From NCBI GenBank assembly GCA_958496175.1, contig OY292274.1, positions 41,240,630 through 41,304,629 of the forward strand: a stretch of DNA of 64,000 bases, in the 5' to 3' direction. The DNA is from Sisyra terminalis. Its lineage: Eukaryota; Arthropoda; Insecta; Neuroptera; Sisyridae. Position 1 is the stretch's first letter; the number at the start of each line of letters is the position of its first letter. The notes beneath the pieces were generated by a model. The model was given only the letters and a program-made list of their open reading frames with translations. It did no database searches and had not been told where the DNA came from. Below, in pieces: positions 1-11,600 of the stretch. The position numbers and the translations under genes were made by a program.

Positions 1-504
1 TCAAATATCCTACTACTATACTTACAGTATTGTATATATTTGTAAAATTGTGAAAAAAAACCTTCTTCTTTACCTTTTATTTTTATTTTCCTTTTTTTTG
101 AGCAATCAATTTCTATTAAAAATTCATGAAATTTTGAAAAATAAGTTTTAGAACCTGTATTTCTCATACTTTTTCAAATATTCTAGTTTAGTCAAGCTTA
201 TTCGATTAAAAACACATTTCTTTTTCTGGGCTGTCAGTGACTTCTTATCACATCGCATGTCGGTATATCTACTGGCATTTGTATTTTGTATTTAACCGTA
301 GGAACTTGTAAATTTAATCATTTACATTCAATTGTTGTAATGATAATAATAATTATAAAAATATTGGAAGTTTTATCATTGCATAATAATAAAAATTAGA
401 AGAATGTTCTTTATTGATTTCAAAGCAGATAATAAACAAATATATTTGTGTTTTTCAAATTATTACATTAAATTCTGGTTCTGAATGTTAATAACATACT
501 ATTA
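1..504. other. AT-rich non-coding DNA
   Basis: No exon, repeat or RNA gene is recognisable. It lies downstream of the minus-strand secreted-protein gene and is probably intron of the ATP10-type gene, whose 5' exons are not in the window. Confidence 0.5.
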
Positions 505-560
505 TTTATTTAATTTAGGAAATGAAAAAGGCGCAGTCATTAATCAAATAAGGCTTTTTC

Positions 561-2345
561 TTAAAGATTACCGTGCATAACAACACAGGACATTTCAACT
601 TCCTTTGGATCCATTTTATATGTTTCCACAGTTAAATTCGTCATTACGTTTGGTAATTCTTCTTCATCATCTATCTCGAATTTGGATATAGTATAAGTTC
701 CCTAGAAGTTGATAAGTAAAATCATAATTTTTGAAAAATTTGAAATGGTAAATTTTACTTTTGCAATTGGACACTTTTTGGGTATATTAATATGTTTGAA
801 AAATGCGATTGTAACCGGATCTTCGTCTGCGGCCAAAAGATCGCAATAATCCATTATTTCTTCCGTTGAAAATGCTTCGCAACTATCTGCTTCATCTAAA
901 CTGCAAACCTTTCCGTGAACGTTTACCTAAAATGTTGAAAAATTTAAAAAAAAATTAATGAAATAGTTACATGTTTTTGAATAAAAGAATCTTACTTTAA
1001 AGTTGCCCTCGGTGATGGGTTCATTTACAATAATTTGACCGTTCAATTCATGTGTAGTCGCACTGGATCGTTTAAAAGAAATATTGTTGAACATTATTGG
1101 CATATCTTTTTTACCTTCGCATTGTTCCAGAATGATAGTTGCCGGCGAATCCTGAAAAATAATTAAAAGAAAATTATACTGTATCTAATATCTGATTTAA
1201 ACTTTAAAATTCAGGTAAAGTACAAGGATATAATGCCAGAATTTCAAAACACTTGATGGAGAAGCAGGAATAGTATGAATGTTTGAATTTCAATCATTAA
1301 GTGATACCATCCTTTCAATAGGATCTGGACAGTTCAAATTTTGTCAAATGAAATAAGTAGAAACACTGCACATATTCACATCTTTATCTTATGACACATA
1401 ATCTAATAGTTACGACTTCGTTTGAATAGTTGATTAATATGCCAACAATATATTTTCAATACATTGTTACTATAAGCTTTGTGTATATAGATCAATGTTT
1501 CTTAACCTTAAGTGGCGGAAAACGAGTTTTCATATCTGGAAAGTCAGGGAATTTATACTTATTTATACTTGGTTTATACTTTATATTGGAATTTATAGTG
1601 GTAATACCTTGGTATCGTTATTAAAAGGAAATTTTATCAAATTCAAATATATAAAAATAAATTTTGAAGCACTAAAATCCCAAACTTATGAAGAACAGTA
1701 GTTATTGTTGAGGTTGAACGTACAAACGTTTAAACAAACGTTCTTATATAGAAAACAAATCCTATTGATGCAAAAAGTTTTAACATGCGTCTTAGAACAA
1801 AATAAAATAAACATATTGCTAGAATTGAATGTTCCTATTAGAAAAGTAGGAAAAGTTCTTCTAGCTTACATATAGAAATAATTGTGAAATTGGTAAAACA
1901 AATTGTACCTCAACAAACGCAAAAGAAATTATGCGTTAAGCCTATCCAATTTCTTAGTCTTTGAATTATAGTTCTGATTTCTAATTTTACCGAAACTATT
2001 TCTTTTCTTTTGGTAAACTTAAATTTACAGTTTCTTTAATTTTCATTGGTTAAAGACACAAACAAAAATTTTATTTTATCCCAAAGCCAAAGTTAACTAA
2101 GCCTATCGCTGATTATTTTGCACAATTTTTACAAGCACATTTTATAATTTAGGTTTTATATGAATTTTATCTATAAATAATCAAACTTAAAACTCGAAAG
2201 AAAAAAATTCTTTGTTTTAAATATTGATTTTAAATACTCAAAATATACTTAGGTAAATTATTAATAGCCTCACTTTAGTTATAACCGCTCCCAGCACAAC
2301 ATGGCAGATCAAAGTAAAAACAAATAGAATTTCAAGTTTGCACAT
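561..2345 (-). CDS. secreted six-cysteine protein (MD-2/DUF1091-like?), four exons
   Basis: Assembled by me from splice signals. Exons on the minus strand are 2345-2274, 1151-996, 926-759 and 701-561, with every junction GT-AG and phase 0 (donors GTGAGG, GTAAGA, GTAAAA; acceptors CAG, TAG, TAG). The product is 178 residues. Residues 1-20 form a signal peptide (MCKLEILFVFTLICHVVLGA). The mature part has six cysteines, in the contexts EQCEG, KVCSL, DSCEA, DYCDL, KKCPI and MSCVV, and ends near DPKEVEMSCVVMHGNL. One signal peptide, about 155 mature residues, six cysteines and a CP...GTYTI motif recall insect MD-2-related or DUF1091 lipid-binding secreted proteins, but I cannot name the family surely. 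A TATA-like run (GTATATAAATA on the minus strand, near 2411-2420) lies about 70 bp before the start codon, and AATAAA on the minus strand is at 510-505, about 50 bases past the stop. No single exon is long enough to stand out as an open frame. The gene is probably nested in an intron of the ATP10-type gene on the other strand. Confidence 0.75.
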
Positions 2346-4260
2346 TTTATATTTTAGCTTATATTTTCGATTGAAAATTGTTAACTAATCCACTTTTACA
2401 ATTTTTGATATTTATATACTTCACAGAGCAAATAGTTGAAAAAAGGTATATATCATTTTGCAATTAATATCAAATGATGTTATTCTTAATGATAATTTTC
2501 ATATATTTTTTTCCCGGAAAGCTTTTGTATGGATCACAGATAATGAATAATGACTTTTGAATTAATGAATTTCACGGCCAAAATCTATACGAAGGCAGTA
2601 GCCAGCATAATTTATTTATTTATAACAATTAAAGTTTTTATTTTCAATTTGTATAAAATTACTTTGCGCAAATAGGTAATTAGTGAAGCAAATCGCGAAT
2701 TTCCTTCGCTAACAAAATAGAGTAATTATTGCGCTCAAATGATGTAAATATAATTTTATATAATTGCTTGCTTTTTTAAAATAGTTATTTTTTGTAGAAA
2801 TCCCACTAACAAACTGGTGATAAACTTGCATACCATTGAAAATTTAAATGTGTTCTCATTTTCCAAATATGAGGGTTGTCGAATTAATTTAAATATTTAA
2901 AAATTGAATTTGAACTGAAAAAAAACAGCGAGTTTTCATAAACTTAAGGTTAATGAAGAGTAAAAGTAAAACACTTACAGCTAGGGATAATTGCGAGCCA
3001 AATTATTTTCATAATGAGATAATGGCAATTAAAATTATGTGAACTTTTAACCGTTTGAAATTACAATTAATCAAGTGAAGACGTTATAAAATGAGAGGAG
3101 AATTATTTAATATTACGTGAGAAGTAAATGGGTAAAAATAACGAATTTAATTAATTATTCAACCATTACTTGGCAAATAATATAAAGAAAGACGTTTGCA
3201 TTTCGAAGCGAAACACTTAAGGTTTTATATTTTCAATTTTAATTTGTCTACGAAAAAAAAAATAATTAAAATGCCATCTGAAACAATTCTATTAAAGCAA
3301 ATAAAAGTAAAGCCCTTTTAATATTTTGCTGTGTGCATACAATTTTTCCCCATTTGTTAATTTTTTTAGTTTTTGTGAACTTTTTAATACCAAAATTAGG
3401 ACAGATTTATTCCCTTATAATTGCACCCATTGCACCTACAAAGGCACCTTTACCCTTTCTCTTGCTTGATTCAGGCGAAATTTATATTTTTCTCACATCT
3501 TTCGGTATTTCTGTCCTTCGGTATATCTGCCTGTATTCTTCAGGATTCAAATTCTTTTCTTCTTTTTTTTTTCTTTTTCTCTCTCAAAATACGTCCTATC
3601 CAAATAATATTTCTTATTCCCATATTGATGATGTTCTTTTTTCTTTTACTTTTTTCCGTATCTCTGTAACTAGTAGTGACGTTATCAGCGTATTTGATTT
3701 CGTTACTTTTCTCCAATCCCATGAAATTTTGAAATTTCCTTAGTTTGCAAGACTTTCGGAAAACTATGAATTCTAATAAAGTTCACATTTATTTACTATT
3801 TTTGGAATTCCAGTTCCCATTTTTTTTGACAAAAACAGATTCTTCCAGATATCCTGGTCGCTAATTTCTCACACTGGTAAATTGACTGCTGTTAGCGATT
3901 GTTTTCCAAATACTTGGAATAGTTCACATTTTCAAAATCTACGTTCGTTTCATTGACTTGTAACATTTTTTGTTTTCGATATCCTCAGAACTTTGCAGTG
4001 GAAGTTTTGGAAGCAACGCTTTCGGGTCTCCGGTTTTAGAAGACGCCTTTGAATTCCCTTGTATATTGACAGGATTTTGGAGTAAAAGAAACCTTTTTGT
4101 GATTTTTTTTCAATGGAAGATCATTCTCCAAAAGGAATGGAAGATTAAATCATTGCTTTTGAGGATAAAGAAGCAAGTCAATTAAACGTAAATTAAACGA
4201 AGACTCTAATTGATAAATTTGCGACTGGAAAATCTTGACGAAAAATAATTTAAACATATA
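2346..4260. other. AT-rich non-coding DNA
   Basis: Nothing firm is seen apart from the TATA-like run belonging to the secreted-protein gene. A frame of 136 codons at 3333-3743 is low-complexity and Phe/Ser-rich, and was not accepted as a gene. Confidence 0.4.
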
Positions 4261-4448
4261 CAGTGTAATCTCACTAATCCGGCACTATTTTAAAACCGGA
4301 GGGTGCCGGATTATTGGAATGTCCGGATTAGTGGATTATAGAGAAAAAGTCATAGGTAATGAATACAATGAAGCATTTCATAGTGGGAAAAATGTAGAGG
4401 GGCGAGGGAGGCGTGGGCTGAGAGTGCCAGATTAGTGAGATTATACTG
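4261..4448. mobile_element. pogo/Tigger-like MITE
   Basis: A 188-bp element flanked by TA on both sides (4259-4260, 4449-4450). The ends are inverted repeats: CAGTGTAATCTCACTAATCC at the left and the complement of GGCACTCTCACTAATC-type sequence at the right (…AGATTAGTGAGATTATACTG). An internal GGATTATTGG/CCGGATTAGTGG motif repeats the end. CAG termini and TA duplication fit the Tc1/mariner/pogo superfamily. There is no transposase. Confidence 0.7.
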
Positions 4449-4611
4449 TATATGTTTCATTTTTCGAATTTGTTTACGGGCCTAAAAATCTAGTTCCGCC
4501 AATGTAACTTTCAATAAATTTTAAGAATAAGCATATTTCCATTGTTTCTCAACTCTATAAATAAATAATCATTTTAATTTTTCTAAAGTTAATTCAGTAA
4601 TATCTATTTAC

Positions 4612-4828
4612 TGGAGTGACGCAAAAAAAACGACAATTTTATTTTACCTTATACTGAATATATTAATTTATCATGTTTTAAGATCCCTCTCCAAAAATCT
4701 TAGGGATTCCTAAAAATTTATTTTTGGGGCTGATTTTTGGAGAGGGATTTTAAAACATGATAAATTAATAGATATAGTTCATTAAGGGACTCGAAAAAAA
4801 TTGGTCGGTTTTTTGCGCTACCCTAATT
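4612..4828. repeat. foldback (long inverted repeat) element
   Basis: The two halves are complements over about 100 bp each. The inner arms (4664-4699 and 4733-4768, around TTTATCATGTTTTAA and CCCTCTCCAAAAATC) are almost perfect. The outer arms (GACGCAAAAAAAACGAC against GTAGCGCAAAAAACCGAC) have diverged. It would fold into one long hairpin. No coding capacity; superfamily not assigned. Confidence 0.65.
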
Positions 4829-5363
4829 TTTGTGTTGTTCAATATTAATAATAATTAAATAACTGGCTTTTGGCCTGTTGAAAAAAACTTTGTCTCCCTC
4901 TGGAATAGACCATTGTTAAGTTTTTCCTATAACAAACTTTTCCCCTAATTTTGTAATGAAAGTGTATTTCTTTGAGTTGTCTTTGTTTAAAGTTTCAACT
5001 ATGTTAAGTGTTAGATTTCAACGAATAATTTTTTTTGCTATGCGACATTTCAACTTTCTACTTTTAATTTTTTAAGCAAAACATAATCTAACGTGTTTAA
5101 TTTATTGGAACAATCGAAAAACTGCGATAAAATAAAACGCAAAATGTCAATTATGATATTTACATTGTAAATAACACATATATTTGAGGAATTTAAGCAT
5201 ACTATTTAATTATAATTTGTATGCATTTTAACCCAGATAAGCCTGAAACTAAAATTTTCTGAAAATTTTGAAAAAAGTTACATTATTTAGTTTATTAGAT
5301 CTTATGCAACATAAAAAAAATTATGAAAAAAAAATTAAGTGTAAGGCTTTCAGGGAAACAGCC

Positions 5364-5379
5364 GTCCTATATGTAGGAC
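5364..5379. repeat. piggyBac subterminal palindrome, left
   Basis: GTCCTA-TATG-TAGGAC is a short palindrome about 130 bp inside the left terminus and is followed by ACAGTAGG. It matches the core of the right-end palindrome and is a likely subterminal transposase-binding site. Confidence 0.6.
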
Positions 5380-5507
5380 AGTAGGATAATAAGAGGAAAT
5401 AAAAGACCATTTATGACAAAACAGAATGTAATTAAAAAGTGTAGTTTATTAGATAACTATTGATTATAATACCCATTGTTATATGTAATTTACTAGATTA
5501 ACACTAT

Positions 5508-7445
5508 TTATGAATGATATGTTTCAAAACACTTGACACACACTCCAACATCACATTTCTTGCAACGTGTCAAACATTTTTTGTGACATTGACGACAGCG
5601 TGTTTGCTTCGATTGAGGAATAACCAGATGATTCATTTGGTCTTTACGACTATCAGCATGTTCATGATGGGAGGGTCGGCTAGGCCCTCTTTTGGCATTT
5701 TTTCTGTTTGATTCAATCAAAGCAATTGCTACCCTTCTGCGAAAGCCAAGATGATCCAGTTTTCCATGATTTATTTTATATAACTGCCATGCATTATGTT
5801 CGGCAAGATCAATCATGTGTGTGAGCAACGGCATGTACCATTTCTTACCTCGTATACCAATTCGGTAATGTGAAATATTTTCATCAGACCGATCCACTCC
5901 TCCCATATATTTGTTATAGATGGACACCATATGTGGTTCTTCTATGACAATGTTTCTCTTTTCACTTTGTGAGAAGCGTTTGGCAGATTGTTTAGGATTT
6001 ATTCCTACAGCATTAGAAGCAATACTGAATATATTATTGTCATGCCATTTAGCAATAATGAACGTGTTGTCATGTGTCGTTCTGTAATCGACAGCACCAC
6101 GTTCCTTTTTTTTCAGTAACTTCGATGTAATCAGAGGACAACTAGATGTCCTGTTTTCTCGAACTGTCCCAGTGCAACGAAGGCCTTTCTTTGTTATCTC
6201 TTCCAGCAAGGGCGTCCCAGTAAAAAAATTATCAAAAACTACGTGGTAAGGAAGGTCGAAGCCACGTGAAATCAGCACATCGCAAAAAGTGAGAACAACG
6301 CTTGCACCCAGCCCCAATTCTTTATATATTGGATTGCACATAGTTGTAGCACCTTGGTATGGTTCCATCCATAAAACATACCCTAACCGTGTAGCACCAA
6401 CCCAAGCTTTGAATCCGTACCTAATAGGTTTACCTTTTATGTGCTGTTTGCAGCCATGTCTACCATAGTAGGGGATCATGGCCTCATCTACACTATAATG
6501 CTCTTCAAGAGGAGAAAACTCTAAGAACTTTTTATTTAGAAGTGTAACTAGGGGGCGTACTTTTGTGTACTTGTCTTGCAAATCCAGATTATCATTGACA
6601 TGAAGGTGGCGAAAAATAAAGTCAAATCTATCCCTAGTCATAGCCGAGCTGATCAATTCATTCTTTGTATCAGGGGAGTTTTCCCAATACATTCTTCTAC
6701 GGGGGAGCCATGAATAACCACTAACCAACAATATGCCGATGAAACATTTCATATCTTCAGTGGTTATGTCTCCAGGCAAATTCTTTTTGACAGCATATTT
6801 ATTGCTCTCTGACACCAACAACGAAATAACATCTTCATCTAAGAAGTTTTCAAACCACTCAATTGGGCGCTTATCTTGGCAAGCGCCTTGAACATCTGGC
6901 CAATTCACGGGATTTTTTGCCAAGTCCCGTTTTCTCCATGCGTAGGTACGCCTACGTTTAGTTCGACCTGTAGAATCAGAAGGTTCTTCTTCTGTATCAC
7001 TCACCATAATCTGCCCTTGAATCATTACTTCAGCCGGTTGAAGCAGAATGTTTCGTGGCAAATTATTCAAAGTTACATTATCTTCTTCACCCGAATCTTC
7101 GTCAGTGAGACAGTCAGGATCAACAGGAGGAGGTAGAATACATATCAGTCGTTCTCTATAATCTTCTTCATTATCAGAAACATTTTCTAAAGCATCTAAA
7201 ATTTCATGCGCAGCTAACGGTCTGTAAAGAAAAAGTTGTATTATTGTATTAAAATCATGTATATTATCCTACTGTCCTATATATAGTACGCTAGTATTTG
7301 TAACAAGTTATACGTAATTTATTTATATTATTTTGCTAGAATATTTATTTAGTACAAAATTTGAGGTTATCAACTAGATATTAACACAGAAAAAAACAAC
7401 TCACGAGTAAAATATAACTTTTTATACATACCTGTCATTTGCCAT
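5508..7445 (-). CDS. piggyBac DDD transposase, two exons, intact
   Basis: Cuts and pastes DNA at TTAA sites in the nucleus. I extend the long frame upstream: it stays open without a stop past 7070, where there is only a TTG, up to an acceptor (TTTACAG) at 7222. It joins a 14-nt first exon, 7445-7432 (ATG, then M-A-N-D-R), through donor GTATGT. Exons 7445-7432 and 7221-5508 give 575 residues, close to the roughly 590 usual for the family. The acidic N-terminus is followed by the catalytic core: D250 in YSVDEAMIPYYGR, D335 in YHVVFDNFF and D448 in YMGGVDRSDENIS. The C-terminal 30 residues form the cysteine-rich zinc-binding domain (RCRQCHKKC...RCKKCDVGVCVKC) that binds the transposon ends. A minus-strand AATAAA lies at 5450-5445, inside the element. 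Confidence 0.93.
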
Positions 7446-7612
7446 GTCTGCAACGCACTTTTATTACACACTTATAAGGTAAAATATAAGGTAAAAACTG
7501 TTAAAATAACTGTCTTTTTATTTTTTCTAATAAAGCTGACACGTTTCTTACTGCAAATCATAAGACTAAATAATCTTAGATAAAGAGGGTATTCTGATAT
7601 TTTTTTTTATTT

Positions 7613-7638
7613 CTACTGTCCTAAATATAGGACAGTAG
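7613..7638. repeat. piggyBac subterminal palindrome, right
   Basis: Arms CTACTGTCCTA and TAGGACAGTAG flank a 4-nt centre and abut the right terminal repeat. A half copy (CCTACTGTCCTATATATAG) lies at about 7268-7286. Likely a transposase-binding site. Confidence 0.65.
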
Positions 7639-7667
7639 GCTTATCTGGGTTAAATCTTTAGGTTTAG

Positions 7668-7741
7668 CAAGGGTTCTATGATCCATCAAAACTTTTGTTA
7701 GGATTCTACAAGGAAAAAAGTTTGGGAAACTTTGGTTTAAT
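7668..7741. mobile_element. hAT-like MITE end, fragment
   Basis: AGCAAGGGTTCTATGATCC through AAGTTTGGGAAAC matches the last ~75 bp of the hAT-like element at 50283-50635 (GCAAGGGCTAGGTTCC ... TTTGACAAACCCTG). Only the 3' end is present, directly beyond the piggyBac TTAA, so piggyBac may have landed in an older copy. Confidence 0.45.
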
Positions 7742-8617
7742 ATAATAACTAGCCTTGAATAAATTATATATTTTTTTAATTATTTTAAAAAAATGTTTAT
7801 ATTTCAAATTAATTTTTGATGCTTAATATTTAGGGAAATTATGGTTGTGTTTTGATAATATGATAAACCGTATAAATTGGATGCAATTGTTAAAAAATAA
7901 TAATTAAAAATTAAAACAAAACTTAATATTAAAGAAGACACTACACGAAAAAAATAAAAGTTATTTTATTGTTTTTACTGATTGTAATTTTACCATTACA
8001 AAAGTTTGAGTTATCAGAACGAGTAATAATAGCTTATCTGTGGTAATAAAAACTACTTCTAGCATATAAATCTGTTTTTAATATATTGTCCGTTTTGTTA
8101 TATTAATAAAGTTTTCCACTTCAAACCCTTAAATTAAATTTTCAATAATAAATTATCATAAATATAATGCAAATTGAAGCAGGCATTTTATATACATAGA
8201 TACTCGTACGTGCTTGAAAAGTAGGTATGCTTATACCAACGAAAAGAAGCAAGAGCTGAAAGTTGAAAATCGAGACAAGAAAATGAAGATTTATGCTTTG
8301 GGTGAAACAATCTGTGAATATTTTAAAATTGCAAATTCGTTAACATGAAGCAGAAACTAAAACTGCATTGCGACATTTTTATGTATGTAATTTTGATGTT
8401 CATATAATAAACAAACTGAGGAAACAATGCACATTGTTCATAAAAACGGAAAATTCTAGAAAAAAATTCTATGTCAACTAGCAACTTGGAAAGATTTTTT
8501 TTTCATTATTTATTGTAAATGTTTTTTTTTTTTTTTTTAATGAAAACTTAACGTGAAGCCGTTGGAAAAAAACTTAAGGTTTTTTTAAATGAATAACTTC
8601 ATTATCTTTTGTTACAG
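7742..8617. other. AT-rich intron of the ATP10-type gene
   Basis: No coding exon is seen. It ends with a T-rich tract and the acceptor GTTACAG immediately before the first recognisable P4-ATPase exon. Confidence 0.5.
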
Positions 8618-11600
8618 TGAGGAAGATCGATATCGCAAAGTTCTATGGAAAGACGTTCGAGTGGGTGACTTGATTCACCTATCGAATAATGAAATTATTC
8701 CAGCCGACATTTTATTACTGAGATCCAGCGATCCTAATGGTCTATGCTACCTCGACACTAGTCATTTAGACGGGGAGGCTAATTTGAAATTGCGACAAGT
8801 TCCGCGAGGGTTTGTCGAAAAAGTAAGCACCCAACAAGTTGCTGTCGAAACAAATCTAAATGAAATGCTTACATTTCAGCAAACCGTCTTCGAGCCTAGC
8901 AAATTTCGAAGCGTCATTGAAGTGGATGCACCGTCGACAAGGATATATCGGTTTCATGGCGCAATTGCCCATCCAACTGGAAAACGTGTCGCCGTTGGAA
9001 CCGAAAATCTTCTGTTGCGAGAATGTGTTTTGAAAAACACGGACTTCATCGAGGGTATTATTGTCTATGCGGGACATGAAACCAAAGCAATGCTGAACAA
9101 TGGAGGTCCACGTTACAAGCGTTCGAAATTGGAGCGTCAAATGAATCTGGATGTCATATGGTGTGTTATCATACTCATTGTCTTGTGCGTAATTGGTGCC
9201 ATTGGCTGCAAACTGTGGCTGTCTCAATTCAAAACGAGCTCAATCATATTTTTACCGTTTGAGTTTGAGCCATTACATGAAGCCTTTCTTACTTTCTGGA
9301 CTTTTATTATTATTTTACAAGTAAGTTATCCATATTTATTGGCACCTGAAAAACGAAACAGTGATTACCCATTCAGTTTAGGTGTAAATTAGATTGTTTT
9401 ACATATCCAGTTGTTACCACTGGTTACCACTGCAGTCAATATTCACTGCACATTTAGAGAAAGTTAAATGAGTAGTCACTGTTTCGTTTTTAGGAAAAAC
9501 AATATCTAAAGCCTAAAACTCACAATCAATTTTTAAAACCATATCATTAGATGACGCATTACTACGATTAATTATTGTTACTATGAAAATATATAGCTTA
9601 ATACTTTAAGCCTCTTTATCGCATAGAAAGCTTTAAACTTCAGTGAACTAATCCAAAGAACAAAATGATCAGATAAATAGTTAAATACTAGTTAATAATT
9701 AGTTATTACAATCCTAAAAATCTTATAAAACAATGTTATCTAAATAGCTTATAATATGTTTCTAACTTTGTCAAAAGTTTTATTAAACTTTCATTTTTCG
9801 CAATATTGTAGTATTGGCAATTATGTTTTAAGGTGTTATCAATAGTAATTCCTATGAGAAAAACCTTCAAAGTTCTTTTTCACTTTGACGATTTGTTCAA
9901 CTGTATTCAACAGAAATTTTTTCATTATATTTCACTCGTCCCACTTTTACAAATTTCCACCTTACACGTGCAGAACCTAAATATTTTGGAACCCTGTGCA
10001 AAATAATATTTTTTATTACATTGAATATGATAAGTAATAATCTTTATTTTGATGTCTCTAAGTTGATAATGCGCTGTATAATCGCATACACTTTACTTTA
10101 GATCTTTCTGCCTTCATATATCTGCTTTTAATATTAAAATCATTGGTCCTTAGCCCCAGAGGATCAGTGAGTTTGTCTTGCGGGTTGTTAATGGTTTTGA
10201 ATTATGTGCTTATGAATTCATATTTAAATATAAACAAATAACCAAATAACAGAACTATTCAATGAGCACCTAGTACACTGATTCTTAAATTGGGTTTAAT
10301 CGAACCCCAGGAGTACGATCAGTTAATCTCGCGGGTTCGACGGAGTACGTATATACCCATATATGAACTTATATATATACAGTAATCCCTACTTCTCGGA
10401 CAAGATACGTTCTTTATAAACTGTCCGTAAATCGAAAATCCATTAAACGAAACCGCTATTACTATGAGATCCTATTAGAAAATAATAGATGCGTTCCAGC
10501 TAGTAAAAATACCCGTAAAAACCATTTTTACTACAGATTGACACTAAATATAGAGCACTATACCGCACAACATACTTATTCGTTAGAATGTTTAATAACT
10601 ATTTAGCGATTCAGCGTAAAACAAAACCAAGCATAAACTATATTTATGTACTATTTTTTTTTAAATTATTTTACTTTTGGGATTCCTCAGAAAAAATGTA
10701 AGCAAAATAGAAATTGTCCATAATTGTGAATATTTCATTCATGTACCGAAATTTTGATACTTAATTATCCATGTCCATAATATCGAATTTCTTTTAAACG
10801 AGCATCCGTAAAGCGGGGGATTACTGTATATTTGTACGCATATACCTGTTTTGAATTTGAAAAAATCATAATTTATTTTCCCAATTAGAGGGATTCGGTG
10901 AATGCCCATATCAAACTGGTGCAGGTCAGTGAATTCATGATTCAATTTAGCATTATATTATCTATATTAGCGGTTCACAACCTTTCTATCATTTGCGTAT
11001 TCTTTGGCATGCCATTTTTTAATAATAATATTGATGAAAACATGTTGTTTATAAATTTAAAAATAAATACGTTTACAATATACAATTATATTAGAATTAA
11101 TATAATAAGAAAAGTTTAAAAAAAGTCAGTACTTCCTAATGACCTTTCACGCCTTTCTCATAGGGATACGAGTCCTCCAGGTTTGAAATCGCTGATCCAT
11201 GTCATGTTTAAATGTGTCCAATCAAACTGTTTATTTACCCATTTGTATTAGTCAAAAGCTATTCACAATCATTGTATTTACCATATCTACTGTATCCAAC
11301 GGTTTATTCTTTGAAAGTTCTGCTAAAAAGTAATAACAAACTTTATGGTTAATTAAAATTATCCTTGATAGATATTTGCGTTCTATTTACCCTTAAACTA
11401 AAACTTACTTTATTTTTTTTGAGAAAATCCACTTTTAATGTAATAATTTAACTTTTTTTAAATTAAATATGGATTATTTTTTGTATGGGAAAAATACTTT
11501 ACAGTGTCAATGTATGATTATTTTTAATTAAAAAATCTCTAGGTACATCACGTACATACTTAAAGAGTAAAAAAAATATTCTAATTTATAGTTTTATAGA

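Larger units (their letters stand above)
5232..7649 (-). mobile_element. complete piggyBac transposon
   Basis: Both ends are present: CCCAGATAAGCCT at 5232-5244 and its exact complement at 7637-7649, a 13-bp perfect terminal inverted repeat. TTAA is duplicated on both sides (5228-5231 and 7650-7653), the hallmark of piggyBac insertion. Subterminal palindromes built on CTACTGTCCTA/TAGGACAGTAG lie inside both ends. The 2418-bp body carries one transposase gene on the minus strand without stops or frameshifts. Length, termini, target site and intact gene suggest a recent, possibly still autonomous copy. Confidence 0.95.

Noticed and set aside
3333..3743. 136-codon plus-strand frame and an overlapping minus-strand frame containing KYADN
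   Set aside because: Phe/Ser/Leu-rich low-complexity composition caused by T-rich DNA. The minus frame hints at a reverse-transcriptase YADD box, but nothing around it fits a reverse transcriptase.
4235..4435. 66-codon frame
   Set aside because: Lies wholly in the pogo-like MITE and consists of its inverted repeats.
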